Source: CAYYNP01 sp964472545 (GTDB lineage: Bacteria; Planctomycetota; Planctomycetia; Pirellulales; Thermoguttaceae). Taken from it: a stretch of DNA of 23,148 nucleotides. Numbering within the stretch: the first letter of the stretch is position 1; each line of letters opens with the position of its first letter. The stretch spans positions 1 through 23,148 of the forward strand of contig CAYYNP010000155.1 in NCBI GenBank assembly GCA_964472545.1. The letters are read 5' to 3'. A program made the position numbers and the translations under genes. The notes beneath the pieces were generated by a model that was not told the origin of the DNA, made no database searches, and saw only the letters and a list, made by a program, of their open reading frames with translations. Of the stretch, positions 8,032 to 14,847 are shown piece after piece.

Positions 8032-8583
8032 ATGAAGACCCGGTTGGTTATCGTCATCGCTCTGGCAATCGTCGGCCTCTTGGCCGCCATTCCGGCGGAC
8101 GCTGGTTGGTTCAGCAGCGTTTTTCAGTTCGCCGCCCGCGAGACGAAACGCCGCAACTGCTGGCCACAACCGTTCGTATGTCCCGACCGCCACGACGCCC
8201 GGGCACCCTTCGTGACGATGGTCAACAACGGGTGGCGGCGTCAGAACCTCTTGGGCGAACACCACTTTGTCGACGGCAAAGACCAGCTCACCGAAGCCGG
8301 CCGGCTGAAAGTCCGCTGGATCCTGACCGAAGCCCCCCATCAACATCGCGCCATCTACGTCCACGAGGCGCTCCACCCGGAAACCACTACCGCTCGGGTT
8401 TACGGTGTCCAGCAATTTGCGCTGCAATTCGCCGTCTCGGGGCAGGTCCCGATGGTGCTGACTACCGACATCCCCTCGTACGGGTGGCCTGCCTCGCAAG
8501 TCGACGCGATCGGCCGGGCCTACGAGAACACGATGCCCGAGCCGCGCCTGCCGGAGTCGCAGTCAGGCGGCGGGGGAGAATAG
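8032..8583 (+). CDS. Small secreted protein, planctomycete-type, unknown function
   Basis: 183 residues. Residues 1-24 form a clear signal peptide (MKTRLVIVIALAIVGLL, cleavage likely after PADA). The mature part has two close cysteines (C43 and C50), several histidines, a conserved-looking block VTMVNNGWRRQNLLGEHHF (~61-79) and LTEAGRLKVRWILTEAP (~86-102). The ATG at 8032 is fixed by a very strong AGGAGG eight bases upstream; an open extension to 7972 has no such site. It follows tadC on the same strand after 160 bases and may not share its transcript. I recall similar short exported proteins in Pirellulales genomes but know no function, and no enzymatic motif is visible. Confidence 0.85.
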   Translation: MKTRLVIVIALAIVGLLAAIPADAGWFSSVFQFAARETKRRNCWPQPFVCPDRHDARAPFVTMVNNGWRRQNLLGEHHFVDGKDQLTEAGRLKVRWILTEAPHQHRAIYVHEALHPETTTARVYGVQQFALQFAVSGQVPMVLTTDIPSYGWPASQVDAIGRAYENTMPEPRLPESQSGGGGE

Positions 8584-8630
8584 CCCAACGGGGCCAAGTA
8601 GTCAGCAACAGAGAGATTGATGGGTGGCCC

Positions 8631-8655
8631 CGCCGCTTTTGCGCAGGAAGCGGCG
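8631..8655 (+). terminator. GC hairpin after secreted protein gene
   Basis: An eight-base perfect stem CGCCGCTT/AAGCGGCG with a nine-base loop, about 48 bases past the stop at 8583. It lacks a T run, so it is only a possible factor-dependent or bidirectional terminator for the two convergent genes. Confidence 0.3.
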
Positions 8656-8685
8656 TCACTTCTGCCGCATGGTCGGAAAAGCGTC

Positions 8686-8701
8686 GGGGTTGCGGAGCAA
8701 C
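8686..8701. repeat. 16-base repeat GGGGTTGCGGAGCAAC, copy 1
   Basis: Identical to 9840-9855. It contains the small dyad GTTGC-GGA-GCAAC. Both copies lie in non-coding DNA on either side of the isomerase gene. Confidence 0.55.
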
Positions 8702-8838
8702 AAGAGGTTTCGCCAACGCCACCTCCCGTGGCTGCGCCACCCGGGCGCTCTTGCGAGAGTGTCTTTCTCAATGGCGACGTCCTCAGCGCAAGAGCGACCG
8801 GGCCACCCGCGCACCCTACGGGAGTCTCCCTGCCCCGA

Positions 8839-9657
8839 TCAGAGCAACCCCTGCAAGAACGCCAGGCTCCGCTCGGCCTGTTCGATCGTGCCGCACTCGA
8901 CGCAGAGCACGCCGTCGTAGCCGTGCTTCTCGAGGATCTCCATCACCCGTGCCCAGTCGACGACGCCGTCGCCACAGGCACACCCCACCGGCGTGCCGGT
9001 AACCTCTCCCCGGTCCGATTCGCTCTGTTGGATGCTGATGTCCTTGGCGTGTACGTGGCAGAGACGATCCGCGATCGCGTCCAGCGAATCATAGGGGTCG
9101 TCTTGCCCCCCGAGATAGAAGTTCCCCGTGTCCCAGTTCGCCCCCCAGCAAGGGCTGTCCGACAGCTCGAGGATCCGCACGTACGTCCCTTTGCGAACCG
9201 TGTACTGCTGATGCGGCTCGAGCCCCACGGCAATGTTGTAACGTTCGGCCGTCTGCATCACCTGTCGGATCGTGTAGCCCATGATGTCGAACGCCTGATC
9301 GTCCGACATCCAGTCGGGCTTGATCCCCTCGTCGGTGGTAACGACCGGTGCCCCGATGTCGGCGGCGTAGCGAATTGCCTGCGTGAGATACGGGATCGAG
9401 ACCTCCGGCCGCATCAACGGACTGTGGGCACTGACGGCCGACGGCTTCAGCCCGAGGTCATCCATCCACTGCTTCACCTGTAGCGGATCGTCCTGCATGC
9501 AGAGCGTGTGGTAGTAGCCGCCCAGCGCCAGCAGGTCGTAGCCCATGGCCACACACGGCTCGACCAGCTTGTAACCCAACCGGGCCGCGGTCTTGATGCC
9601 TTCGTGAAACGGTTTCTCCGCACTGCGGAAGAACTCCATATTGACGCCGATCTGCAT
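8839..9657 (-). CDS. Sugar phosphate isomerase/epimerase-like TIM barrel protein
   Basis: 272 residues, no signal peptide, cytoplasmic. It belongs to the xylose-isomerase-like TIM barrel group (AP endonuclease 2 superfamily), whose members isomerise or epimerise keto-sugars or inositol derivatives with a divalent metal. The expected metal ligands are in place: E147 (GLEPHQQY), D176 (NWDTGN), H203 (CHVHAKD) and E254 (VECGT). The start is set by AAGGA nine bases before the ATG. The substrate cannot be told from sequence; iolE- or ketose 3-epimerase-like roles are possible. It stands alone, convergent with the gene before it and divergent from the Crp/Fnr-type regulator, which makes control by that regulator possible. 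Confidence 0.9.
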   Translation of the reverse strand: MQIGVNMEFFRSAEKPFHEGIKTAARLGYKLVEPCVAMGYDLLALGGYYHTLCMQDDPLQVKQWMDDLGLKPSAVSAHSPLMRPEVSIPYLTQAIRYAADIGAPVVTTDEGIKPDWMSDDQAFDIMGYTIRQVMQTAERYNIAVGLEPHQQYTVRKGTYVRILELSDSPCWGANWDTGNFYLGGQDDPYDSLDAIADRLCHVHAKDISIQQSESDRGEVTGTPVGCACGDGVVDWARVMEILEKHGYDGVLCVECGTIEQAERSLAFLQGLL

Positions 9658-9738
9658 TGCTTCAGTCCTTTCCTGTGCGCGTTACGCGGAGAGTCGTCTC
9701 AGCCGCGGAGTGTGGGAATCGCGTTGGCTACTGGGGAG

Positions 9739-9767
9739 ATTGTACGCCAGCGAACGTTGCCGTGGAA
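9739..9767 (-). promoter_or_regulatory. Possible promoter for isomerase gene
   Basis: On the minus strand a good -10 (TACAAT, 9739-9744) lies 17 bases after a poor -35 (TTCCAC). The start would be near 9732, giving a leader of about 75 bases. The weak -35 would fit an activator-dependent promoter, which is inference. Confidence 0.3.
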
Positions 9768-9779
9768 CAGCCCCGTCAG

Positions 9780-9794
9780 GGTTCACTATGAACC
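9780..9794. promoter_or_regulatory. Perfect dyad GGTTCA-CTA-TGAACC
   Basis: A 15-base perfect inverted repeat in the divergent gap between the isomerase gene and the Crp/Fnr-type regulator gene. It is typical in size for a dimeric regulator's operator but does not match the Crp (TGTGA) or Fnr (TTGAT) consensus. Confidence 0.3.
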
Positions 9795-9839
9795 GAAAAC
9801 CTGGCCGTTCTGACCCCTCAACGCGAGGGCGGAGCGCTT

Positions 9840-9855
9840 GGGGTTGCGGAGCAAC
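9840..9855. repeat. 16-base repeat GGGGTTGCGGAGCAAC, copy 2
   Basis: Identical to 8686-8701. Here it continues as GCCCC, so that GGGG-TTGC and GCAA-CGCCCC can pair into a longer imperfect hairpin. Confidence 0.55.
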
Positions 9856-9913
9856 GCCCCTGGCCGACGTGGTCGCGTGGGATATCTTCGCTGCCCGCGG
9901 ACGGACCGAGCCG

Positions 9914-9919
9914 TATAAT
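9914..9919 (+). promoter_or_regulatory. Consensus -10 box of Crp/Fnr-type regulator gene
   Basis: A perfect TATAAT, the start point falling about 30 bases before the ATG at 9958. At 17 bases upstream there is only CTGCCC, so the -35 is poor. Positive control or use of an alternative contact is possible. Confidence 0.4.
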
Positions 9920-9957
9920 GCTCCGGTTGGATTGTGGTCTGACGGTTGGGCTGTTCA

Positions 9958-10737
9958 ATGTCTGAGAGAATCTGGTATCTGAAGCGGTGCGAGCTGTTCC
10001 AACGGCTTTCTCCGCAGCAACTTGCCCAGTTGGAGTCGACGTGTCGTATTCGAGAATTCCCGCGCGGATCGGTCATCTACGCCCCTTCTGATCGGGGGGA
10101 AACCGTACTACTGCTGGCCGCGGGCCGGGTGAAGATCTGCACGATTACGGGGGAGGGAAAGCAGGCCATTCTGGCGTTCATCGAGCCCGGCGAGTTGTTT
10201 GGAGAGCTGGCAGTACTCGAGCCCAGCCGCCGCGAGGAGTACGCCGAGGCCTGTGAACGATCCACCGTCGTTTCGGCCCCTGCCGACGGGATACGACAGT
10301 TGATCGAGCAGCAGCCGGACATGGCGATCGGGATCACGAAGCTGATCGGACTGCGGCGGAAACGGGTCGAACGGCGTCTGAAGAACGTCTTGTTTCATTC
10401 CAATCGCGAGCGGCTTGTCCACACGTTGCTCGACTTGGCTGAGCAATACGGATTTGCGACGGATCGGGGGACCGAGTTGCGGATCAAACTGTCGCACCAG
10501 GATTTGGCAAGTATTATCGGAAGTACGCGCGAAACGGTGACGATCGTGCTCGGAGAACTCCAAACCGAACGGCACGTGCGGATCGGCCGTCGCAAGATTA
10601 CGCTGACCGATCCGCAGCGGCTGGCGCAGAGCATCCACGCCTCGTATTCCGCCGCCGGTGAGAACGGAGAGCAGAGAAAGCCCCGCTTTGCCGGTTCGCA
10701 GCCGGCCGGGCAGAGCGAGAAGGCTCGGCGAATGTGA
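9958..10737 (+). CDS. Crp/Fnr-family transcription regulator
   Basis: 259 residues. Residues ~8-125 are a cyclic-nucleotide-binding-like beta barrel (LFQRLSPQQLAQLE, FPRGSVIYAPSDRGETVLLLAAGRVKI, FIEPGELFGELAVLE). After a dimer helix ~126-160 comes a winged helix-turn-helix ~178-222 with LSHQDLASIIGSTRETVTIVLGEL (recognition helix ~188-201). In the phosphate-binding cassette the usual Arg-Ser/Thr pair is not present (residues ~90-98 read SRREEYAEA), so cAMP binding is doubtful. There are four scattered cysteines (11, 29, 62 and 99) but not the FNR iron-sulphur spacing. The ATG at 9958 is preferred to a TTG at 9946. A low-complexity tail of ~25 residues ends the protein. It is first in a run of five plus-strand genes. 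Confidence 0.93.
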   Translation: MSERIWYLKRCELFQRLSPQQLAQLESTCRIREFPRGSVIYAPSDRGETVLLLAAGRVKICTITGEGKQAILAFIEPGELFGELAVLEPSRREEYAEACERSTVVSAPADGIRQLIEQQPDMAIGITKLIGLRRKRVERRLKNVLFHSNRERLVHTLLDLAEQYGFATDRGTELRIKLSHQDLASIIGSTRETVTIVLGELQTERHVRIGRRKITLTDPQRLAQSIHASYSAAGENGEQRKPRFAGSQPAGQSEKARRM

Positions 10738-10844
10738 AGCCGCTCACAGAATCGGGCGGTCAAACAGGCGATGATTATGAAGGACCGGACGCCATTGGGT
10801 TTTCTACCCGTTGCACGCAAGTCGACCGAAAGCGAGGTGGCTGG

Positions 10845-11267
10845 ATGAACGATCAAGCACGGGATGAAGACCTTTGGCAAGCCTGTCCGCCGGGTGACTT
10901 GCAGAGGATGGTCCGCGAGATCCGTCTCCGGCAGCGGCGGAAGCTGCTCAAGCAATTGGGCACGGCGGCCGCATCCCTGTTCGTCGTTGGCGGCGCGGCC
11001 TACGTGGCGGCCGATCGGTGGTTGTGGCCGGAGAAGTCCCCGCCCGGCGGCATCGCCTGTAGCGAAGTGGGGCCGCTGCTGCCGGCCTACTGCGAGCAGG
11101 AGCTAGAGCCCACGCTCGCCGAGAAGGTCACCGTCCATTTGGACGCGTGCCCGGAGTGTGGCCCGGCCTACGAGAAGATGGTGGCCGGGAAGACGGAAAC
11201 AGCCCACGCTGAATGCTGCCGAGGGCACCACGGCCGGTCGTTGCATCAACAGGCGTCGATCGGCTGA
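10845..11267 (+). CDS. Membrane protein with extracytoplasmic HC2-type zinc finger
   Basis: 140 residues. A basic N-terminal segment (R21-K36) precedes one transmembrane helix (~38-57), followed by a zinc-finger-like region C72...H98-x3-C102-x2-C105 (VTVHLDACPECGPAYEKM). This pattern is that of the anti-sigma zinc finger (zf-HC2), but there the finger lies before the membrane helix in the cytoplasm. By the positive-inside rule the finger here would be outside. The tail adds HAECCRGHH, a second potential metal site. GAGGTGG sits upstream of the ATG at 10845; a GTG at 10734 overlapping the regulator's stop would add 37 unlike residues. No sigma factor is adjacent. The gap to the regulator gene is 107 bases, same strand. 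Confidence 0.75.
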   Translation: MNDQARDEDLWQACPPGDLQRMVREIRLRQRRKLLKQLGTAAASLFVVGGAAYVAADRWLWPEKSPPGGIACSEVGPLLPAYCEQELEPTLAEKVTVHLDACPECGPAYEKMVAGKTETAHAECCRGHHGRSLHQQASIG

Positions 11268-11494
11268 CGCCCAGCCGTAGGTTCCTCTGGGCCGCCGGGC
11301 ATTCCCGTTCTTTTCCGCTCGAGGCTCAATCGAGCGCTCTATGTGCCGCGGCTCGCCAATGCGGCTGCGCGAGGCCGCGATCATCTCGACTCGAAACGGC
11401 GCGTTCTCGGCAAGTGTTAGCTGGCCCACAGAACGAATGCCTCCTCGCGCCTAGAATATGCCTGTCGGTTACGCATGCCGAAGGAGAACGCCCT

Positions 11495-12607
11495 ATGTCG
11501 GTGTCGGTTGGAGAAGACGTTTCGAGCCGTTTTGTTTCCGGGCGCCAACCGTCACAAGACGGCCGGCGCATGGGAAGAACTGCGCTATGCGCGGCGTGGG
11601 GAATCGTATTGGCCGTAATCGCGGCAGGCGGCCCGACGTCGGCCGGGTTCGGCGCGGAGGTCTCGCCGGCGCTATTGGGGCCAGAGTTTCAAGAGAAGCG
11701 GAGCGTGTTTCGGCTCGTTCAGTACCAAAAGCTGCCGGCGTTCGATCTCAGCGCGAGCATCATTCCCATTGCGGAGATCTATCGCGGCGGGCCGCCCAGG
11801 GACGGCATTCCTGCGCTGACCCGCCCCGCGATGCTCTCGGCCAAAGAGGCCAAGTATCTCCGACCCACCGATCGCGTGGTTGGCGTCGTTGCCGGCGTCG
11901 CTTCCGGCGACCAAGCGCGTGCGTATCCGCTGAAGATCCTCAACTACCACGAAATCGTCAACGACCATCTCGGGGCGCTGCCGGTGGCGGTCACTTACTG
12001 TCCGCTCTGCGATTCCGTGGTTGTTTTCGACCGCCGCACGGAACGCGGCGCCTTGGAATTCGGCGTCTCGGGTTTGCTCTACAACAGCAACGTGCTGATG
12101 TACGACCGCGGTGGACGGCCCGAGAGCCTTTGGTCGCAACTGGCGGCCCGAGGCGTTTCGGGGCCTGCCGCCCGCCGGACGCTGAAGACGTTGCCGGTCG
12201 AGTTGACCACCTGGGGGGACTGGCGGCAGCGGTATCCGCAAACCGTGGTGCTTTCCTCCCAGACCGGACACCGCCGCGACTACCGGGTCAATTTGTATCG
12301 TCGATATTTCGCCAGCCGGAGCTTAATGTTCCCCGCCGCCCCGGTCAGCAAGGCACTGCCGAGCAAGAGCGAGGTGCTGGGGGTCTGGTCGGGCCGCCAA
12401 GCGCGGGCCTATCCGCTGGTGGCGCTGGCGAAGTCGGATCATACGCTTGACGGGGAACTCGACGGGCTGAAGTTCACGCTGCAATACAATCCTCGGGCAA
12501 GATCCGTTCGGGTCGTTCGAGCCGACGAAGGGTTGCAGTGGATGTACAGCTTCTGGTTCGCGTGGTACGCGTTCCACCCACAGACCGAGTTGTTCCGCGG
12601 CCCGTAA
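11495..12607 (+). CDS. DUF3179 domain protein with signal/anchor segment
   Basis: 370 residues. A hydrophobic segment at ~28-50 (LCAAWGIVLAVIAAGG) serves as a signal peptide or anchor, so the domain is exported. The DUF3179 marks are clear: RAYPLKILNYHEIVND (~142-157), VTYCPLCDSVVVFDR (~166-180), FGVSGLLYNSNVLMYDR (~189-205), SLWSQL (~211-216) and the C-terminal FAWYAFHPQTELF (~355-367). The CPLC pair (C169, C172) is invariant-looking and could be redox-active or bind metal. The family function is unknown. The start follows AAGGAG at good distance. It is separated by 227 bases from the zinc-finger gene; a TAGAAT at 11452-11457 hints at its own promoter, but no -35 was found. Confidence 0.93.
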   Translation: MSVSVGEDVSSRFVSGRQPSQDGRRMGRTALCAAWGIVLAVIAAGGPTSAGFGAEVSPALLGPEFQEKRSVFRLVQYQKLPAFDLSASIIPIAEIYRGGPPRDGIPALTRPAMLSAKEAKYLRPTDRVVGVVAGVASGDQARAYPLKILNYHEIVNDHLGALPVAVTYCPLCDSVVVFDRRTERGALEFGVSGLLYNSNVLMYDRGGRPESLWSQLAARGVSGPAARRTLKTLPVELTTWGDWRQRYPQTVVLSSQTGHRRDYRVNLYRRYFASRSLMFPAAPVSKALPSKSEVLGVWSGRQARAYPLVALAKSDHTLDGELDGLKFTLQYNPRARSVRVVRADEGLQWMYSFWFAWYAFHPQTELFRGP

Positions 12608-12691
12608 CCGTGCCGCGGCTGCTTATCGACCGGGTTAATGCCGGTAGCCGGCGTCTTTCAATTCGAGAGCATCGACGTGGAGGAAGTCACC

Positions 12692-12928
12692 GTGTTCACG
12701 CAAGAGTGTCCCGTATGTGGTCGGCCGTTGAAGATCCGTAGCGAATATCGGGGCCGCGTACTGACGTGCCGACATTGCCGCGGCCGTCTCTTGGCGGGCG
12801 TACCGACCAAACACGCCCGGGCGAAACGGGGCCTCAACGCGGGGTTGATGCAACGCGCCGACGAACTGTTGTGCCGCGTTGCCGGATCGAAGGCCGTCGC
12901 TTTCTCGCGGTCGGCGGCCGAGGGATGA
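12692..12928 (+). CDS. Small zinc-ribbon protein
   Basis: 78 residues from a GTG start. Two CxxC pairs about 20 residues apart (CPVCG and CRHCRG, enclosing LKIRSEYRGRVLTC) make a classic four-cysteine zinc ribbon at the N-terminus. The C-terminal half is basic and helical (KHARAKRG, MQRADELLCRV). The start at 12692 is supported by GGAGGA seven bases upstream; other in-frame starts at 12677 or 12638 have no comparable site. The role is unknown: nucleic-acid binding or protein partnering are both typical of such ribbons. It sits between the DUF3179 gene and the helix-turn-helix gene, all on the plus strand and closely spaced. Confidence 0.75.
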   Translation: MFTQECPVCGRPLKIRSEYRGRVLTCRHCRGRLLAGVPTKHARAKRGLNAGLMQRADELLCRVAGSKAVAFSRSAAEG

Positions 12929-13009
12929 TCGGCCCCGCACCGTCACCGTACCGGAAGATCGCCGCAGCGGTTGGCCGGAGGCCGGCGACGAAGGAGAACG
13001 TGAGTATTG

Positions 13010-13540
13010 ATGGGCATCGATCACACTTCACATTCGTCGAAACATAGCCATCTCAATCGCCCCGCGAGCGGCGTAGAGAACGCTCGGAAACTGCATCGTT
13101 TGGGCGAAACTCGCCAAAGAGAAGAAATCTCGCGGCGTTCCATTGCGCGTCGGCTGGGAGTGGACGTCGCGACGGTCGAACTACAGGAAGGCGAGTTCAC
13201 CGACATACCGCTCAGCGCCCTCTATGCGTGGCAAGACGCGCTGGGAGTGCCGCTGGTCGAACTTCTGGTGGATTCCGACGAGCGCCATTCGACGCCCGCG
13301 ATCAAACGCGGCCAACTGGTCCGTCTGATGAAAACGGCCCTCTCGATACTCGAGCAGGCCGAGCCGCCACCGCTGAGGCTTCTGGCCGAGCGATTGGTCG
13401 GCCAGTTGCTCGACGTCATGCCCGAATTGCGAGAGGTCAACTCCTGGCCCGACGTGGGCCAGCGCCGCCGCCGCGACGACTACGGCCGCGCAGCCCGGCA
13501 CAGCCTGCCGGACGAGTTGTTCTTCGATCGCGGCGAGTGA
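13010..13540 (+). CDS. XRE-like helix-turn-helix regulator
   Basis: 176 residues, no membrane segment. Residues ~35-85 read as a helix-turn-helix unit of the XRE type (EEISRRSIARRLGVDVATVELQEGEF... LSALYAWQDALGVPLVELL), where the stretch after the turn keeps the 'L..L..AL.V....L' pattern of Cro/C1 domains. The middle is leucine-rich (~105-140) and may dimerise. The C-terminus is basic. AAGGAG lies 13 bases before the ATG at 13010; a TTG at 13007 is nearer to the ideal spacing and changes the product by one residue. It is the last of five plus-strand genes, 81 bases after the zinc ribbon. Its last ~104 bases overlap the end of the J-domain gene on the other strand. Confidence 0.75.
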   Translation: MGIDHTSHSSKHSHLNRPASGVENARKLHRLGETRQREEISRRSIARRLGVDVATVELQEGEFTDIPLSALYAWQDALGVPLVELLVDSDERHSTPAIKRGQLVRLMKTALSILEQAEPPPLRLLAERLVGQLLDVMPELREVNSWPDVGQRRRRDDYGRAARHSLPDELFFDRGE

Positions 13541-13799
13541 CTTGCAGATAGTGGTCCACGTAGAGCCGGATCCGAGCCGCGTGGCTGCCCCGGGCACGCG
13601 CGTAGCGCTCGGCTTGCTCGAAGGCATCTTGCAGACAAACAAAACGGGCGTTGTCGCCGCCGCGATCAGGATGGGCCGCCTTGGCTCTGACGAAATAGGC
13701 GTGTTTGACGTCGGCCACCGTGTAAGGCGGAAGCAGGCCCAACGCGGCCATGTGGGCCGGCCGGCCGTTGAATTGCCGGGGAGCTTGGTCGGTCCTCAT
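13437..13799 (-). CDS. Small J-domain protein
   Basis: 120 residues. Residues ~18-68 are a J domain: helix and lead-in ALGLLPPYTVADVKHAYFVRAK, the invariant HPD motif at 43-45 (AHPDRGGD), then FVCLQDAFEQAERYA. J domains bind DnaK/Hsp70 through HPD and stimulate its ATPase. There is no zinc-finger or substrate-binding part as in DnaJ. The tail ~85-120 is arginine-rich and unlike a folded domain, and it is read from DNA that also encodes the end of the helix-turn-helix gene on the opposite strand. The family as I recall it in planctomycetes continues further, so this copy may be shortened. GGAG lies upstream of the ATG. The gap to the secreted protein gene is 27 bases, so co-transcription is likely. 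Confidence 0.75.
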   Translation of the reverse strand: MRTDQAPRQFNGRPAHMAALGLLPPYTVADVKHAYFVRAKAAHPDRGGDNARFVCLQDAFEQAERYARARGSHAARIRLYVDHYLQVTRRDRRTTRPAGCAGLRGRSRRGGGAGPRRARS

Positions 13800-13826
13800 T
13801 GCCGATCTCCGCCAACAGTGCGCCGG

Positions 13827-14510
13827 TCAACGCTGCAGAGCCAGATCGGGGCGCATGGCCGCCGGCCGGCGGGCTTCGTATACCAGGCTGTCGAGGAACT
13901 TCTTCGCCTCGGTGTAGTCGGCCGACGGGACTTGCCGAACGCGGTGCAGCAAATCGGTCTTCATGGCGGCGGCGAACCCGTGAAACTCGAGGTAGTCCTC
14001 GGTCGAGACATCGTCGCTGAGCGCTCGACGTGCGAAGAAGTCGGCCACTTCAATTCGGTACCGGTCGTTGTCTTTCGTCCGCAGCAAGACGGGCCAGTAT
14101 AGCGTGCCCGTAGCCGTATCGAACTGGCTTGAGTTGAGCGGCTTAGGATGCGTCGCACGGGCGTTGCGGGCGATGGCTTCGGGGCTCGTCCGCGGCCGGC
14201 GGCTGGCCGCCCGATACTCGCGGTTCATTTGGCGAATCTGGAAGTAGCCGTTGATCGCCGCGGTGGCGTTCTGCATCTGGTGCTCCCGGGCGGAGGCTGC
14301 CGTCAGAGCCGCTTCCGCGGTGCTAAGATTGTAGAGCCCTCCGGATCGCATTAGGTCGGCAACACCGCGGTTGTAACTTTCCGCCGGTGTGGTGGCACGC
14401 AGTGTCAGGAAGCCGTCGTCGCTTCCCGTGGCCCCGCCGTATTGTGCTTGCGCCGCGGTGTTGGCTGCCATCGCCAACACGAGGATATGGGGGATCAGAG
14501 TGACTTTCAT
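13827..14510 (-). CDS. Secreted planctomycete family protein, unknown function
   Basis: 227 residues. Residues 1-22 are a signal peptide (MKVTLIPHILVLAMAANTAAQA). The mature protein is helical (YNRGVADLMRSGGLYNLSTA, INGYFQIRQMNREYRAASRR) with a short hydrophobic strand region (TGTLYWPVLLR, ~152-162), then helical to the end (YTEAKKFLDSLVYEARRPA). Its shape, with tyrosine-rich helical pairs, recalls a family common in planctomycete genomes; no function is known to me. The ATG at 14510 has AGGAG nine bases upstream; an open extension to 14564 has no such site. The J-domain gene follows after 27 bases. Confidence 0.82.
   Translation of the reverse strand: MKVTLIPHILVLAMAANTAAQAQYGGATGSDDGFLTLRATTPAESYNRGVADLMRSGGLYNLSTAEAALTAASAREHQMQNATAAINGYFQIRQMNREYRAASRRPRTSPEAIARNARATHPKPLNSSQFDTATGTLYWPVLLRTKDNDRYRIEVADFFARRALSDDVSTEDYLEFHGFAAAMKTDLLHRVRQVPSADYTEAKKFLDSLVYEARRPAAMRPDLALQR

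Positions 14511-14847
<337 letters not shown>

Larger units (their letters stand above)
8622..8808. repeat. MITE-like dyad element with nested hairpins
   Basis: The region begins GGGTGGCCC (8622-8630) and ends GGGCCACCC (8800-8808), a perfect nine-base inverted repeat. Inside are further dyads: CGCCGCTT/AAGCGGCG (8631-8655), GTGGC/GCCAC (8728-8740) and CGCTCTTGCG/CGCAAGAGCG (8746-8755 with 8787-8796). It fills the gap between two convergent genes. No transposase is encoded. It may be a REP-type or miniature mobile element and could also end transcription from both sides. Confidence 0.5.

Noticed and set aside
9658..13010. Search for Fnr (TTGAT-N4-ATCAA) or Crp (TGTGA-N6-TCACA) boxes near the regulator and its neighbours.
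   Set aside because: No good match was seen by eye, so no target sites are claimed.
13181..13642. Open frame of 153 codons on the minus strand across the helix-turn-helix gene.
   Set aside because: It is in a different frame from the J-domain gene and gives no recognisable domain; the plus-strand gene and the HPD-containing frame are better supported.
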